Part shown: positions 11,050-20,611 of the stretch, piece after piece
Layout of the letters: the number at the start of each line of letters is the position of its first letter
How positions within the stretch are numbered: position 1 is the first letter of the stretch
DNA from: Artemia franciscana
Taxonomy: Eukaryota; Arthropoda; Branchiopoda; Anostraca; Artemiidae
Assembly (NCBI RefSeq): GCF_032884065.1
Contig: NC_088872.1
Location: 31,502,977 to 31,566,976 of the forward strand
Length of the DNA: 64,000 bases
Direction of reading: 5' to 3'
Notes under the pieces: generated by a model
The model's database searches: none
What the model saw: only the letters and a program-made list of their open reading frames with translations
Told to the model about the DNA's origin: nothing
Position numbers and translations under genes: made by a program

Positions 11050-11259
11050 TCACATATTTATCCTGGCACTTTCTTTGGCCAATAAATTACCCACAGTTGT
11101 CAAAAATGTTACTACAGAATTCGGATTATAATCCCGACTTGTCGAATCAAAATTCAAAGGGGCTTTTAAACCTTTACTTTTTATATCATTCAAAAATAAT
11201 AAAGCAATATCTCTATCAAATTCAGGATCAGAAGGATCTAAAATTGGAATTGCGCTCAT
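11050..11259 (-). CDS. Gag-like 69-codon ORF fragment of the LTR element
   Basis: A 69-codon frame starting MSAIPILDPSDPEFD and ending in a TGA-side stop at 11050. It is hydrophilic and acidic at its start and sits downstream of the primer binding site, where gag would begin. After the stop, another frame on the same strand stays open (residues such as NQGNVNQRVIGS can be read) to about 10900, suggesting a frameshifted longer frame. No Gag domain or zinc knuckle is recognisable, so the label rests on position only. Confidence 0.35.
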   Translation of the reverse strand: MSAIPILDPSDPEFDRDIALLFLNDIKSKGLKAPLNFDSTSRDYNPNSVVTFLTTVGNLLAKESARINM

Positions 11260-11439
11260 AACTAAAAGAAATTGATTAAGTTAAAGTTGTAAAAACAAGG
11301 CAATTTTTACTAAGCACTCCTAACAGATTTCCTGCTCGCGTGCGAACTTAAAATGCATGACTTACAATCATAAATTGTCCTTTGACATTCTTCACTTTTT
11401 TCTCTCTAAAACCGGATTCTGCGGCGGGAACCTGGAGCT

Positions 11440-11620
11440 GGGACGGCGAAACTGGAAGAACTGGAACGGCAAAACTGGAACAACTAGAACGGCAAAACTG
11501 GAACAAATAGAACGGCAAAACTGGAACAACTAGAACGGCAAAACTGGAACAACTGGAACTGCAAAACAGGAACAACTGGAACGGCAAAACTGGAACAATT
11601 GGAACGGCAAAGCTGGAATC
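11440..11620. repeat. 23-bp tandem repeat in the leader of the LTR element
   Basis: The motif cggcaaaactggaac recurs with start points 11467, 11490, 11513, 11536, 11559 (ctgc variant), 11582 and 11605, always 23 bp apart. Because 23 is not a multiple of three, the open frames seen across it are by-products. It lies between the primer binding site and the first ORF, in the transcribed leader. Confidence 0.95.
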
Positions 11621-11850
11621 CCCAACGACGAAAACAGCAACAGCTCTCAACTTCCGAAGTCAACCGACGACCAGCACACACCAATACCACGGTCGTGCAC
11701 GAACCGAAGCAGCTCTCAGTGGAAAGTCTCCACGCCCCAACTACAGCTGACAATGACGGAGTCCACCAAATTTTGAAGATAAACAAACTCACGACACAAC
11801 CTCGGACCGAAATCCAGAGGATGGTAAGAACTCTATCCTCTCCGGCAAAA

Positions 11851-11863
11851 ACCGCTGCCACCA
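11851..11863 (-). promoter_or_regulatory. Primer binding site, tRNA-Leu type
   Basis: Read on the minus strand, the 13 bases TGGTGGCAGCGGT start 3 nt after the 5' LTR. They are complementary to the 3' end of animal tRNA-Leu of the AAG type (…CCCACCGCTGCCA plus CCA). Position, the leading TGG and the match length all fit a minus-strand primer site. Confidence 0.85.
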
Positions 11864-11866
11864 CTT

Positions 11867-12282
11867 TGTAAAGGCTCTTCTTCTCCTCTTTGCGTTCTCT
11901 TCTTTAGAACATTACGGTAGCGTTGGCCTACAGTGTAGGGTTCGACCGGTGGAGGATATCTAGTATCTCTAACTCTCATAAAGTGTAATAAAAATGTTTA
12001 TTTACACATATAATACATTAAATGTACACATGACGAGGACAGACACAGAATAAGAACTGACTAAAATAATCTAAAACGTTGGCTTATATACACTGAAACA
12101 AGGAAACAAACATTGAAGCATGTGAGAGGAACTGACCTAGTTTAATCTGTCAGTTGCTACAAATACTCAGAATCTATAATATTAATGTAGTCATCTCGGA
12201 AGTAGGAATTTCAGAGAACTTAATTATGATTAAGAATTTAATTATATAATCTAACCTACTTTCACTACTTTCAAAGTTTACA
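11867..12282 (-). repeat. Right LTR (5' LTR of the minus-strand element)
   Basis: 416 bp, differing from the left LTR at three positions by eye: ctctt/ctctc near the start, and two changes near 12233 and 12247. TATATAAG lies at 12083-12090 and AATAAA at 11997-12002 on the minus strand. This copy would drive transcription. Confidence 0.93.
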
Positions 12283-12286
12283 CTCC
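12283..12286. repeat. Right target site duplication (CTCC)
   Basis: Matches 9425-9428. Confidence 0.85.
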
Positions 12287-12734
12287 TATGAGCAGAGTCT
12301 CAGACGACTTTAAGTTGCTGGACCTGAAATCGAGAATTCGATTCGAAGAGTTTGAGCTCATTTATTTCGAAATGAAAGACAGTCCAACGACGCATAATGG
12401 AGAGAATCAAAATATGTAGAAGCAGTTTTTGGTTTGACTCGAAGCTTGCTGAGGTCGTCGAAGAATCTTAAAATCTATTTGACAACGAGCCCAACCAACT
12501 ACCTGTGTTTATTCTTAGTCCACAGTGAATGCCGGACGACATAGTCATCATACATATGTTGAGCCCCGTTAAGCCCACATAAAATTTCGGTGGTTATGCA
12601 GTTTGCGTGTTTGTTCTGTATATTCGATCTCAACTCATATGCTAAAAAAATGTTTTATGTCATATAGGGTGTTGATGAAGAAAATATTCCTAAAATCTGG
12701 AACAAGAACGTATCGAGGTGTAAGAGTTAGAACC

Positions 12735-13268
12735 TTGGTTCTGCCCACTCCAAGAATGCCTTAGAAGTCAAAATGGGAAGGCTCCTTGTGGGCTGGTGGA
12801 AATAAGCGAAAGTTGTTTTATTTTCTTTCTGAAATCTTGTTGGGAAAGATCGCCCAGCTCGAATATCAAGAGCTATATGCTACGAGGAATAAACTTGTCT
12901 TTTGCTCTGACCGAAAAACTGATGCCGGAAATTTAAGTCCCTATGCGCTTGAATGCGTGGACACGCATCTTCCTACACGCGGCGGTGATGCTGGGCTCAA
13001 GCTTATCATGGTTCAGTCGGTAGATACGGATGTACTTGTTCCGTTGGTCCGATTTTTTTCACGACTTGAATATCGAAGAAGTCAGTGGATCGAATCCCAC
13101 CGACAAGAGTGGCAACGTTTCAACACACCTGACGCGCTGTTTTCCAGGCGAAAATACGCATCTAGTTACTTAGACGTAATCCATTCAAATTTAACCCTTC
13201 ACAATGGGGATGGAGACAAAACAAAGGCAGAGAAGAGGGTCCACATTGAAGGAATTAAATCAGTTTGA
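12735..13268 (+). pseudogene. Decayed gene of an uncharacterised transposon-associated family (EADTR...DTDV)
   Basis: The open part is 12786-13268. It contains KRKLFYFLS, KIAQLEY, then CSDRKTDAGNLSP, a damaged version of an E-A-D-T-R/H-L-x-L-H-A block, and an intact VQSVDTDVLVPLV block. This order is, from memory, that of a large family of uncharacterised invertebrate proteins that occur in many copies and are thought to be transposon-borne. The damaged block (near 12958-12985) is explained by small indels. The frame lacks an ATG start and most of the N- and C-terminal parts. The LTR element inserted just upstream. Function of the family is not known to me. Confidence 0.5.
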
Positions 13269-13844
13269 TTGGTTATTAAAATTAAAACTCATCCAAAAAA
13301 TAACTTTCTTGTATATTGTGAAAAGTATTCATAAAAAAGTCTAAAATGAAAATTTAATTCGTAGAACTATTCCTCGTTGAGGATATCGGGCTTCTTACTT
13401 TAATAAAATGAATACATGTTGCATCGTTAGAACGTCACATAACCTAACGCGACCTTCTGATAACGTTACTATTAAAAAAAAAAGAAAAAATGAGACCATA
13501 CGTCCTGATTTTCGGGCTCCTGTACCAAGCTAAAATGACCTAGCAAAATAATTGTCATGACCAGTGTCATTAAGAAACCATTTTTACCCATTTAAAACTT
13601 TCGCGGACTCTTTAGACATCTTAGGATTAACAACCTGGCACGACATTTTGAAGACGTTCTTTCGATCTTATTTTCGCCTCTCATTCTAGGAATTTTGATC
13701 ATACGTGAAGCTTTGTCTGCAGCTTAGACTACTGACTCCCATAATATTAGCCAAATGAGGTAAGATAAGATTCACTAATAATAATAAAAATTCAAAATCG
13801 AGTTGTCTTTATGATCTGGGCATGAAAAGGAGACAACCAGTGTA
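13269..13844. other. No feature recognised
   Basis: AT-rich sequence without an open frame or recognisable repeat. Confidence 0.5.
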
Positions 13845-13945
13845 GGCATTTTCCTCCGGAAAAATTCTCCCTTTGAAAACACCCCCCGTGGAAAATTCAC
13901 CCAGCAAAAAATTTCCACGCAGAAAACTCCTCACCGCGGGTTCAA
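13845..13945. repeat. GGAAAAT/CCCC degenerate minisatellite, site 1
   Basis: About six degenerate units of 15-20 bp alternate a purine block (ggaaaa, gaaaac) with a C-rich block (ctccc, accccccc, caccc). The same texture occurs at 21655-21900, 58385-58650 and, inverted, at 60345-60575. Confidence 0.7.
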
Positions 13946-14084
13946 TGTATTGATATTGATATTGATTTTTTTTTTCCCAGAGGCACTTCATATGGAAGGG
14001 GTGGTCGTATAAACTTCGAAGGGTGCTCGTTCGATTGAAAATAATAAGTTCTGGTGTCCTTTTTAAGAGTCGAATGTGATTGAA

Positions 14085-14260
14085 GGTCAACAAGTCATCC
14101 TCACACCTTTTTTTCTCAAACGTATCCGATCAAAATTTTGAGATGGCCATTTTGTTCAAAACAGTTCAAAGGTCAAATAACCGTGCCTCCGTGTTTGACA
14201 ATCCCCCTTCTAGCCCCTTGGGTTACGTATCACGAGGTGAAAACCATGGAGAAATAAATA
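14085..14260 (-). repeat. Dispersed repeat family R2, inverted fragment
   Basis: Read on the minus strand, this matches the family tandemly arranged at 37391-38090: the gatggccattttgttcaaaac block, the ccgatcaaaattttgag block, and a flanking run. A second inverted fragment is at 24360-24480. Confidence 0.6.
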
Positions 14261-14299
14261 ATTTGCATTATATCTGGAACTATCATTGGATTGTATTCA

Positions 14300-14600
14300 T
14301 TGGCACAAATAAGGGGTTGGCAGAGGGGCGTCAGCCCCCCTGGATGAATGATGCTGCCTTACATTGTGTTTTGAGATTCCTGTTATACGGCATTGGAAGT
14401 GCCGATTAGACCACGTAGGCCCCACCCCTCCCTAAAATTCAGCTTACGGGCGCTGACAGGTGCATTGCCAGAAAAGCGACCATGCAATTTAAAAAGAGCA
14501 TAACATAAAGAACCCAATAATACTACTTTTATTTATTAGCATGTTGCTTTTAGATGCCGTCAACCACAGCAACTATACCAAACTCGCGTTGAGTTGAATG
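14300..14600. repeat. Dispersed repeat family R4
   Basis: 14330-14460 matches 43865-43990 (gctgccttacattgtgttttgagatt, aagtgccgattagacca, aaaattcagctta). 14440-14600 matches 21335-21460 (ggtgcattgccagaaaagcgac, aacataa, tactacttttatttatt, agatgccgtcaaccac). Together these suggest one element longer than 250 bp. Confidence 0.6.
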
Positions 14601-14677
14601 GGAGCATTTGGGTTTAGCCTAACATGGCAAGAGAAATGTGAAAAAAAAGAACCTGATATTTATTAATTTAAATTTTT

Positions 14678-14929
14678 CTTGTCTTTGAGCACTATCAGAC
14701 AGTGGTGTCAATTGAAAAATATATATAGGGGAGAAAATATATTTTTAAAAATCTTGGGGGAGGGGGAATTTGTCTTTTTAATTTTCCAATTAAAATCTGG
14801 GGGTTTCTTGCCTTTGAGCACTATGAGACAGTGTTGTCAATTGAAAAAGATATAGAGGGGAGAAAATGTTTTTTTAAAATCTTGGGGGAGAGGGAATTAG
14901 TCTTTTTAATTTTTTCAATTAAAATACCA
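14678..14929. repeat. 129-bp tandem duplication, diverged
   Basis: Unit 1 starts at 14678 and unit 2 at 14807. Both begin cttg-c/t-ctttgagcactat and contain gtcaattgaaaaa, aggggagaaaat and atcttggggga. Several substitutions and short indels separate them. Confidence 0.85.
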
Positions 14930-15117
14930 AAAAAGGCGTTTCCAATGTAAATACCCCCAAAAAGGTGTTTTTCAAAGTATAAAGAGGGATGTATTCCCCT
15001 CTCGATTGATACCACTGCTCTCAGGGGTTTTATAATAGACAGAGATGACGATTGATAGCTCGTTGCCAATTTTGGGAAGTGACTTTACCAATATTTCATT
15101 TCGTGTGGGATCCAACC

Positions 15118-15674
15118 AGGGCCGTGACCAGGATTTGTTGGGGGGAGGGGTATTGGTACTTGTATCCTATAGCGACCACACTCAAGTTCTGTTGAGAAGT
15201 GAAGTTTGGTTAATGCTAATGAAATAAAACAAAATATGATGAGAACATAATACTTTATCAACAAAATTATGAAAACTACAACAAAGAATTATGGAAGGGG
15301 TAAAATAGGTAGCTCAAATAAAATAATAACCTATTAAATAAGCCATGACCACATTATATTAAATACGTAACCTAAACCAACCTAACTTAAACAAAATACC
15401 AACTAAATATTTAATTAAAATATAGTTACAAGGTAGTTTCCCACCGAGCCGAAGCCAAAATTGTCTGTTATAAAGACAATGAAAACCGGTTATTGTCTCC
15501 TGTTTGCGATACAAGATCTTGAGTGTAGTGGCTATAAGACATAAGTGCCGGGGTATTTTTTTAGGGTGACGGGAGTCTTACAAAAAAACTTTAAGAAACA
15601 CATCAAAATTTGTTGATATACATTTTGTACACTTTTTTCATTTCGGCAGAGGGAGGGTTAAACCCCCTGGATCC
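15118..15674. mobile_element. TIR element family M2, long form
   Basis: The left end agggccgtgaccaggattt followed by a G-run, and the right end a G-rich block, aaaccccctggatcc, are inverted relative to each other. The 486-bp relative at 42211-42696 shares both ends and the interior (cacactcaag...agtgaa, gttaatg, aaaatatgatgaaaa, ctaaatatttaattaaaatata). No transposase is encoded. Non-autonomous DNA transposon, autonomous partner unknown. Confidence 0.7.
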
Positions 15675-16104
15675 AACTTATTTTTGTGATAAGGGGATCC
15701 AATTTCAAAAAATGGTCATAAAAATTGTACCACTCCCTCCCCTGAATTGTCATTGATGATGCTAGGGGAAAGTTAGGGGGGATGGCTCACACATCACCCA
15801 AAATATGAACCGGTATATTAAAAACCCTTTAAATAGAGCGCATTTTCCACAGTTTAGCTATTTAAAAGGGCTGCTACGACTCATATCTGGTTGTATTTTT
15901 GCTGATAGGGCTCTTTCAATATCATAATAATATAACCATAATCAGCAATCAGTTAAAAAAAAATTAACATTGAGCAGAAAAACTTAAGAAAACAATCAAT
16001 ATTTTAAGAGTGGTAAGTTTTCCGACAAAAACTTTTCAGATTTAAGGAAGATGTTGAACTTTTGGTGAAAATTAAATAATTGTTTGAAATGATCAAGTGG
16101 AAAC
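15675..16104. other. No feature recognised
   Basis: AT-rich sequence up to the 5' truncation point of the CR1-like element. No coding similarity to the missing endonuclease N-terminus is visible here in any frame. Confidence 0.5.
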
Positions 16105-16108
16105 TTAA

Positions 16109-18635
16109 ACAATCATCCCTTCCTCCACCAACTCCGAAGAATCATTTCAGTATGTGGCAAATATTATAAATGAAATGACAATATGTAACCCCAAAAATGT
16201 CATCATCGCAGGAGACTTTAACATGCCGGACACCAGGTGGGTCGATGGTTTAGGCTTTACTCTTCAAAACAACTATACCAATCCAACTCTTGAAGCCTTT
16301 GCTGATAACCTGCTGGTCCAGACAGTTGAGTTCCCTACCAGACATAGAGATCATCAAACTCCATCTCTCCTTGATCTCGTTCTGTCAAACAACCCCGAAA
16401 AAATTATGTCAACAGCAAACTTACCCCCCCTTGGAGCAAGCGACCATCTTTGTATCATGAGTGCAATAATCTTGAATCGGATACCAATCAACAAAATCAA
16501 ACGAACGTTTGTTGATTACAAGAAAATACGCCAGGACCTACAAGAGATTGAATGGGAAAACTCCTTGCAACAAGACACTGAAGCATCCTGGGAGCTTTTC
16601 AAGGACATACTACTGAGTCTTGAGTTGAAGCATACGAAAACTTACTTCTCAGAACGTCCCAGAACCCTTCCGTATATGTCACCACAGCTAAAAAAAAGTC
16701 ATTAATAAGAAAAAGAAAGCTTGGAAAAAGTATAAAAATTGTGAGAGTGCAGCCCATCTAGAGCAGTACAAAAAGGCCAGGAACAAACTGAGAAATGCGA
16801 CCAGAAAAGCAACCATAAGATATGAGGAGTCGATAGCACTAGAGGCAAAAACCAATCCAAAAAAGTTTTGGAGATATGTCACTTCAAACAACCCAAGCCG
16901 CAGGTCGATCCATCATTTTACCTCCAGCGATGGAACCAAAATAACCGACCCATTGGTAATGGCAGATACCCTCAATCAATGCTTCTCGTCAAATTTCTCT
17001 AAAGACCCTGGATGCCCCCCACCGGATATGCCAACCACCCACATCAAACACCCTATGCCACCGATCCAGTTCACAGCTTGTGATACTTACAAGCGCCTAA
17101 AAACTTTGGACCCATCCAAGGCAAAGGGACCCGATGGCATCCATCCTAGGTTGCTGAAGGAGACCGCAGCTGAAATAGCGGAACCCCTGACAAGAATATT
17201 CCAGATGTCAATAGCTTCCAAAACTATTCCCTCTGACTGGAAAACAGCAAATGTCATGCCAGTTTTCAAAAAAGGACAGAAAGATAAACCACAGAATTAC
17301 AGACCCATCAGCCTGACTTCTGTCCCATCAAAAGTCATGGAAGGCGTCTTAAATGATGCAATCGTTGCACATCTGGAAACTAACAGCCTGTTATACGATG
17401 GACAACATGGTTTCAGGAAGGGTCGCTCTGTGGAGACAAACCTAATTCAATCATATGACATAATCACCAAGATGATTGAGGAAGGCCTTCCAGTTGACGT
17501 ACTCTTGCTGGACCAAGCCAAAGCTTTCGAGAAGGTAGTACACTCGTACCTGGAAAGGAAACTAGAGTTCTATCAACTCCACCGAGATGTAAGGGAATGG
17601 ATTATCCAGTTTCTCAAGGATAGAATACAGAGGGTGATGATGTATGATGAGGAGGGGAATCAAATCATGTCAAACCCAACTCCAGTGCTCAGCGGAGTTC
17701 CGCAAGGAACTAAACTGGGACCTACCCTCTTCAACATGTTCATCAATGACTCAGCCCAGTCAGTGCAAAATGACCTTAAACTGTTTGCAGACGACTCGAA
17801 ATTGTTTGGCCCAGTCGCAAACAACCAACAGTGCGCAGCTCTGCAGGCAGATCTGCACACCCTCAACAACTGGTCCTCTTCCTGGTCCCTCGAGTTTAAT
17901 GCTGAAAAGTGCAAAGTCCTACATCTTGGCCCTAAGAACCCAGGAATGACATATACAATGACAGATCGTACTGGGAAGCTCATAACTTTGGAAACTGTCA
18001 CCGAAGAAAGAGACCTTGGGGTCATTGTTGATGAGAAAATGAAATTCCATAGTCACAGCAAATACCTAGCTGCAAAAGGCAACAGGTCCCTTGGTCTCAT
18101 CAGACGTAATATCACCAGTAGATCTCCCAGGACAATCAGGAAGCTATATACAGGACTGGTCAGACCGCAACTTGAGTACGGAGTCTCTCTTGCCGTTCCC
18201 CACTATGTCGTGGACAAGAAGATCCTTGAGAGCGTTCAGCGGAGGGCTACAAAACTACCAACCAAATGTAAGAACCTCTCGTACCCTGAACGCCTCAAGA
18301 AACTCAAGCTCCCAACCCTGACGTACAGGAGGAAACGCGGAGATGCAATCCTGACCCACAAGCTGCTGGAGAATGGTGTCACACCAGGGCTTTTTAATAA
18401 GTCGCTCTCTAGCCACACCCGGGGCCACACCAAGAAGCTCCAGCAACAAAGAAGCTCACGGAGAGAACGTTCCAACTTCTTCTCAACTCGTGCTGTTCCA
18501 CTGTGGAATTCCCTTAGTGAAGAAACAGTTCAGTCCAAAACTGTTGACAACTTCAAAAAAGCAATTGACCGAGACTGGGCAGCGATGGAGTGGAAACTAC
18601 ACTGGGAGGCCAGTGGATCTACTCAACGGAACTAG
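16109..18635 (+). pseudogene. CR1-like ORF2: endonuclease C-terminus and reverse transcriptase, one frameshift
   Basis: The first open frame (16109-16705, no genuine start) covers the end of the endonuclease: GDFN near 16210 and the catalytic S-D-H near 16440. The second frame is open from 16692 to a TAG at 18635. The two overlap at an eight-A run (16690-16697), so a one-base slip explains the break. The second frame carries KAKGPDGIHP, NYRPISL, GFRKGRS, motif A with its aspartate in LLLD (KAFE instead of the common KAFD), GVPQGTKLGP, and FADD at 17784-17795. Reverse transcriptase catalytic aspartates are therefore present. The C-terminal CR1 tail is complete. Truncation and the slip make this copy inactive, though the slip could also be a sequencing error. 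Confidence 0.9.
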
Positions 18636-18663
18636 ACAACGCACTTCCACCTCCATCACTCAA

Positions 18664-18704
18664 CCGGCGAATCTACAGGATGTTCACCCAACCTTATTCG
18701 CCGG
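18664..18704 (+). promoter_or_regulatory. 3' stem-loop of the CR1-like element
   Basis: CCGGCGAAT (18664-18672) and ATTCGCCGG (18696-18704) form a perfect 9-bp stem with a 23-nt loop, just upstream of the terminal repeats. CR1/L2-group LINEs are known to use a 3' stem-loop for template recognition by their reverse transcriptase. Confidence 0.75.
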
Positions 18705-18712
18705 CCAGTGCG

Positions 18713-18734
18713 ATTTAAGGTAATTTAAGGTAAT
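18713..18734 (+). repeat. Terminal 10-bp tandem repeats of the CR1-like element
   Basis: ATTTAAGGTA occurs twice head to tail and is followed by AT, at the exact 3' end. CR1 elements end in short tandem repeats instead of poly(A). Confidence 0.85.
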
Positions 18735-20194
18735 CATATATATTATGAAAAGTAGAAAAATGGTTAATTTTTAACGAGAAATACTTCCATATGCAAATAG
18801 GCAACTTTTGGTGACAGCAAGTGCCGGGCTTTATTTGATGTCCTTGATACATTAAAAGTTTGAATATATTGACCTACTCAATACCACTGCCCTAGATCCA
18901 ACTTGGCTTATTTTTGTAACATTTTAGAATAGCCAGTTTTATTCAACAAAAAGGGCTTCAAATTCAACACATTTGAGTGGAAAAACTAAATATAATCCAT
19001 TTAATTTATTGCAAGTAGATTAATTTTCCGACGGAAACATTCAATTTACATCCGTTATTGTCTTGGTTTAGTGCTTTTTTGTTATTTCCGGTGGCCCATT
19101 CTGAGTGAAAGCCTCCAGGCAATTCATTGTAACCAATCAGAGACGAGCATTGTTTGACTTACGCCGGCGTAGTTGCGTTTCCTCCGCTCGCTCCCATGGG
19201 TGAGAATCAATGAGGAATTCGTTGTATTCTGAAAGTTCTGAATGAGAGTAAAATTATTTCATTCATTTGTCTGGTGGGAAACTAAGAAAAAGTTGGATAA
19301 CATTATTGATGTGATTAAAGGGTGCTTGGTGTGAATTTTCTTGATGCTTAATGAGGATATGATCATTTTTAAAAGGAATATTTGGATTTTTGAAGAGATT
19401 TACAGCAAGATAGCTCTGAATGTTGGGAGATACTCAGCAAATTCTGACCAAAAGGTAGGGTATTGATCTGATCAAATCAATGGGTAATAGAATTAGAATA
19501 GCTTAAGTAAAGTTGTTTTTGGCTCATTAGGAAGTTGTTGGAGGATGAACGAAGCTTTTGAGGAATTTTTCTGGAGTTGGCTATCACCAAGTTCTTTTCC
19601 GCCCTAGCCTGCCCATGAGGCTTTAAATCCCTTGTCTATCAATCTTCATTTCAGAGTTGCTTCCATTTTAACTGAGTCTCGTCCCCCATTACCACTTAAT
19701 CGTTTTAAGCCTTATAAAAAATGGCTAGTTGGCTAAAAGGGGTCAAGGTTCTTCACTTGAATGAGGCCTTAACCCTACTCATTCATACAATCACATAGGT
19801 CAAACATTCTGCAGGGGAGAAACCTTTATCTTCACTCTTTTCCTTGTTTTTGTAGTTTTTCTAAGAAATTCATGAATTTCTTAGAACTTATAGACCCCTA
19901 TATTTACAGAGTAGGCTATATACCCCCACCCCCTAATGTGTATATACCCATAATTGCATCCTGAATCTAAATATAACATTCATTTGCATCACAAATGAGC
20001 TTTATCCGCATATTATCCATATAGTGGATACCCCTTTTAAGTTTGCCTGATTTTTTTTTCAAATTTTTTTATTTAGCATTATAAACCAACACAAAACAAC
20101 AATTGTGTATGTAGCCTAGGGCTATATCCAGTTAAGGTTATTTATACGACAGAGATATGATTGACATAGAGAAAAAAAAAATATATTCCCATTC
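18735..20194. other. No gene recognised; one GC-richer island
   Basis: Mostly AT-rich. 19130-19215 stands out: an aaccaatcag (CCAAT-type) block, then acgccggcgtagttgcg and ccgctcgctcccatgggtgag with several CpG. This could be a promoter or 5' untranslated exon, and gggtgag would serve as a splice donor, but nothing ties it to a gene. 19909-19945 resembles one end of family M1. Confidence 0.3.
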
Positions 20195-20611
20195 GGTAAA
20201 CGTATCGTTCATATTAGGCTATTGACTTAGTAATAAAGTGAACATACCACTCGATGCCTTGTTTTATGCTCTTTACCAATATAATAATCGGTTCTAGCTT
20301 CTATCGCAGATTCAAATTTAAGCAATCTTTGACTTAACCTAACTATAAATAATTTTGGCACTGAGAAAATGTAGAAGGCTATTATTTTGTCGAAAACGGT
20401 GCTGAGAAAACATAGTAGACTATTCTTTTGTCGAAAACGACCGATAACTCATACTTTAATTGAAAATTTGCTATTTTAAGTGCTAAAAAGATGCTTGAAT
20501 TTGAATTTGCGATAGAAGCGATTATTATATTTGTAAAGAGCATAAAAAAGGCATCGAGCGGTATGTTCACTTTATTGGTAAGTCAATAATATGAACTGTG
20601 ATACGTTTACC
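20195..20611. mobile_element. Fold-back element with ~130-bp inverted repeats
   Basis: The outer ends GGTAAACGTATC (from 20195) and GATACGTTTACC (to 20611) start long inverted repeats. These run through the paired blocks aataaagtgaacatacc, ctcgatgcctt, tatgctcttta and cttctatcgca. The centre holds two tandem copies of a 42-bp unit (20357-20398 and 20399-20439) containing tattttgtcgaaaacg. No coding capacity. The 417-bp element is a MITE or fold-back transposon of unknown superfamily. Confidence 0.88.

Larger units (their letters stand above)
9429..12282 (-). mobile_element. Short non-autonomous LTR retrotransposon
   Basis: Two 416-bp direct repeats (9429-9844 and 11867-12282) differ at three positions by eye, begin TGTAAA and end TTTACA, and are flanked by CTCC on both sides. 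The 2022-bp interior is far too short for gag-pol and shows no protease, reverse transcriptase or integrase motif. Minus-strand orientation follows from three signs: the primer binding site lies beside the right LTR, a polypurine tract lies beside the left LTR, and the TATA and AATAAA signals are correctly ordered in that direction. The interior holds a 23-bp tandem repeat, a short gag-like frame, a repeat-bearing 137-codon frame and a noncoding AT-rich 3' part. LTR identity near 99% implies recent insertion, mobilised by an element elsewhere. Confidence 0.93.
16105..18734 (+). mobile_element. CR1-like non-LTR retrotransposon, 5'-truncated, young
   Basis: About 2.63 kb of a CR1-type LINE: the C-terminal half of an APE endonuclease, a reverse transcriptase and the C-terminal region typical of CR1 (QRRATK...YRRKRGD...WNSL). 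The 5' part is missing, as usual after incomplete reverse transcription. The 3' end has a perfect 9-bp stem-loop and two tandem 10-bp units, the CR1-style terminus. Only one frame-disrupting lesion is visible. No target duplication was recognised. Confidence 0.9.

Noticed and set aside
11348..11871. Overlapping open frames on both strands (e.g. 11484-11864 minus, 11599-11871 plus)
   Set aside because: They cross the 23-bp tandem repeat and run into the primer site or LTR edge. Their openness reflects the repeat, and 23 bp does not preserve frame.
14080..14409. 109-codon plus-strand frame
   Set aside because: It spans fragments of repeat families R2 and R4; homologous copies elsewhere are not open.
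17087..18723. Several frames overlapping the CR1-like reverse transcriptase
   Set aside because: Shadows of the real frame, which carries all the conserved motifs.
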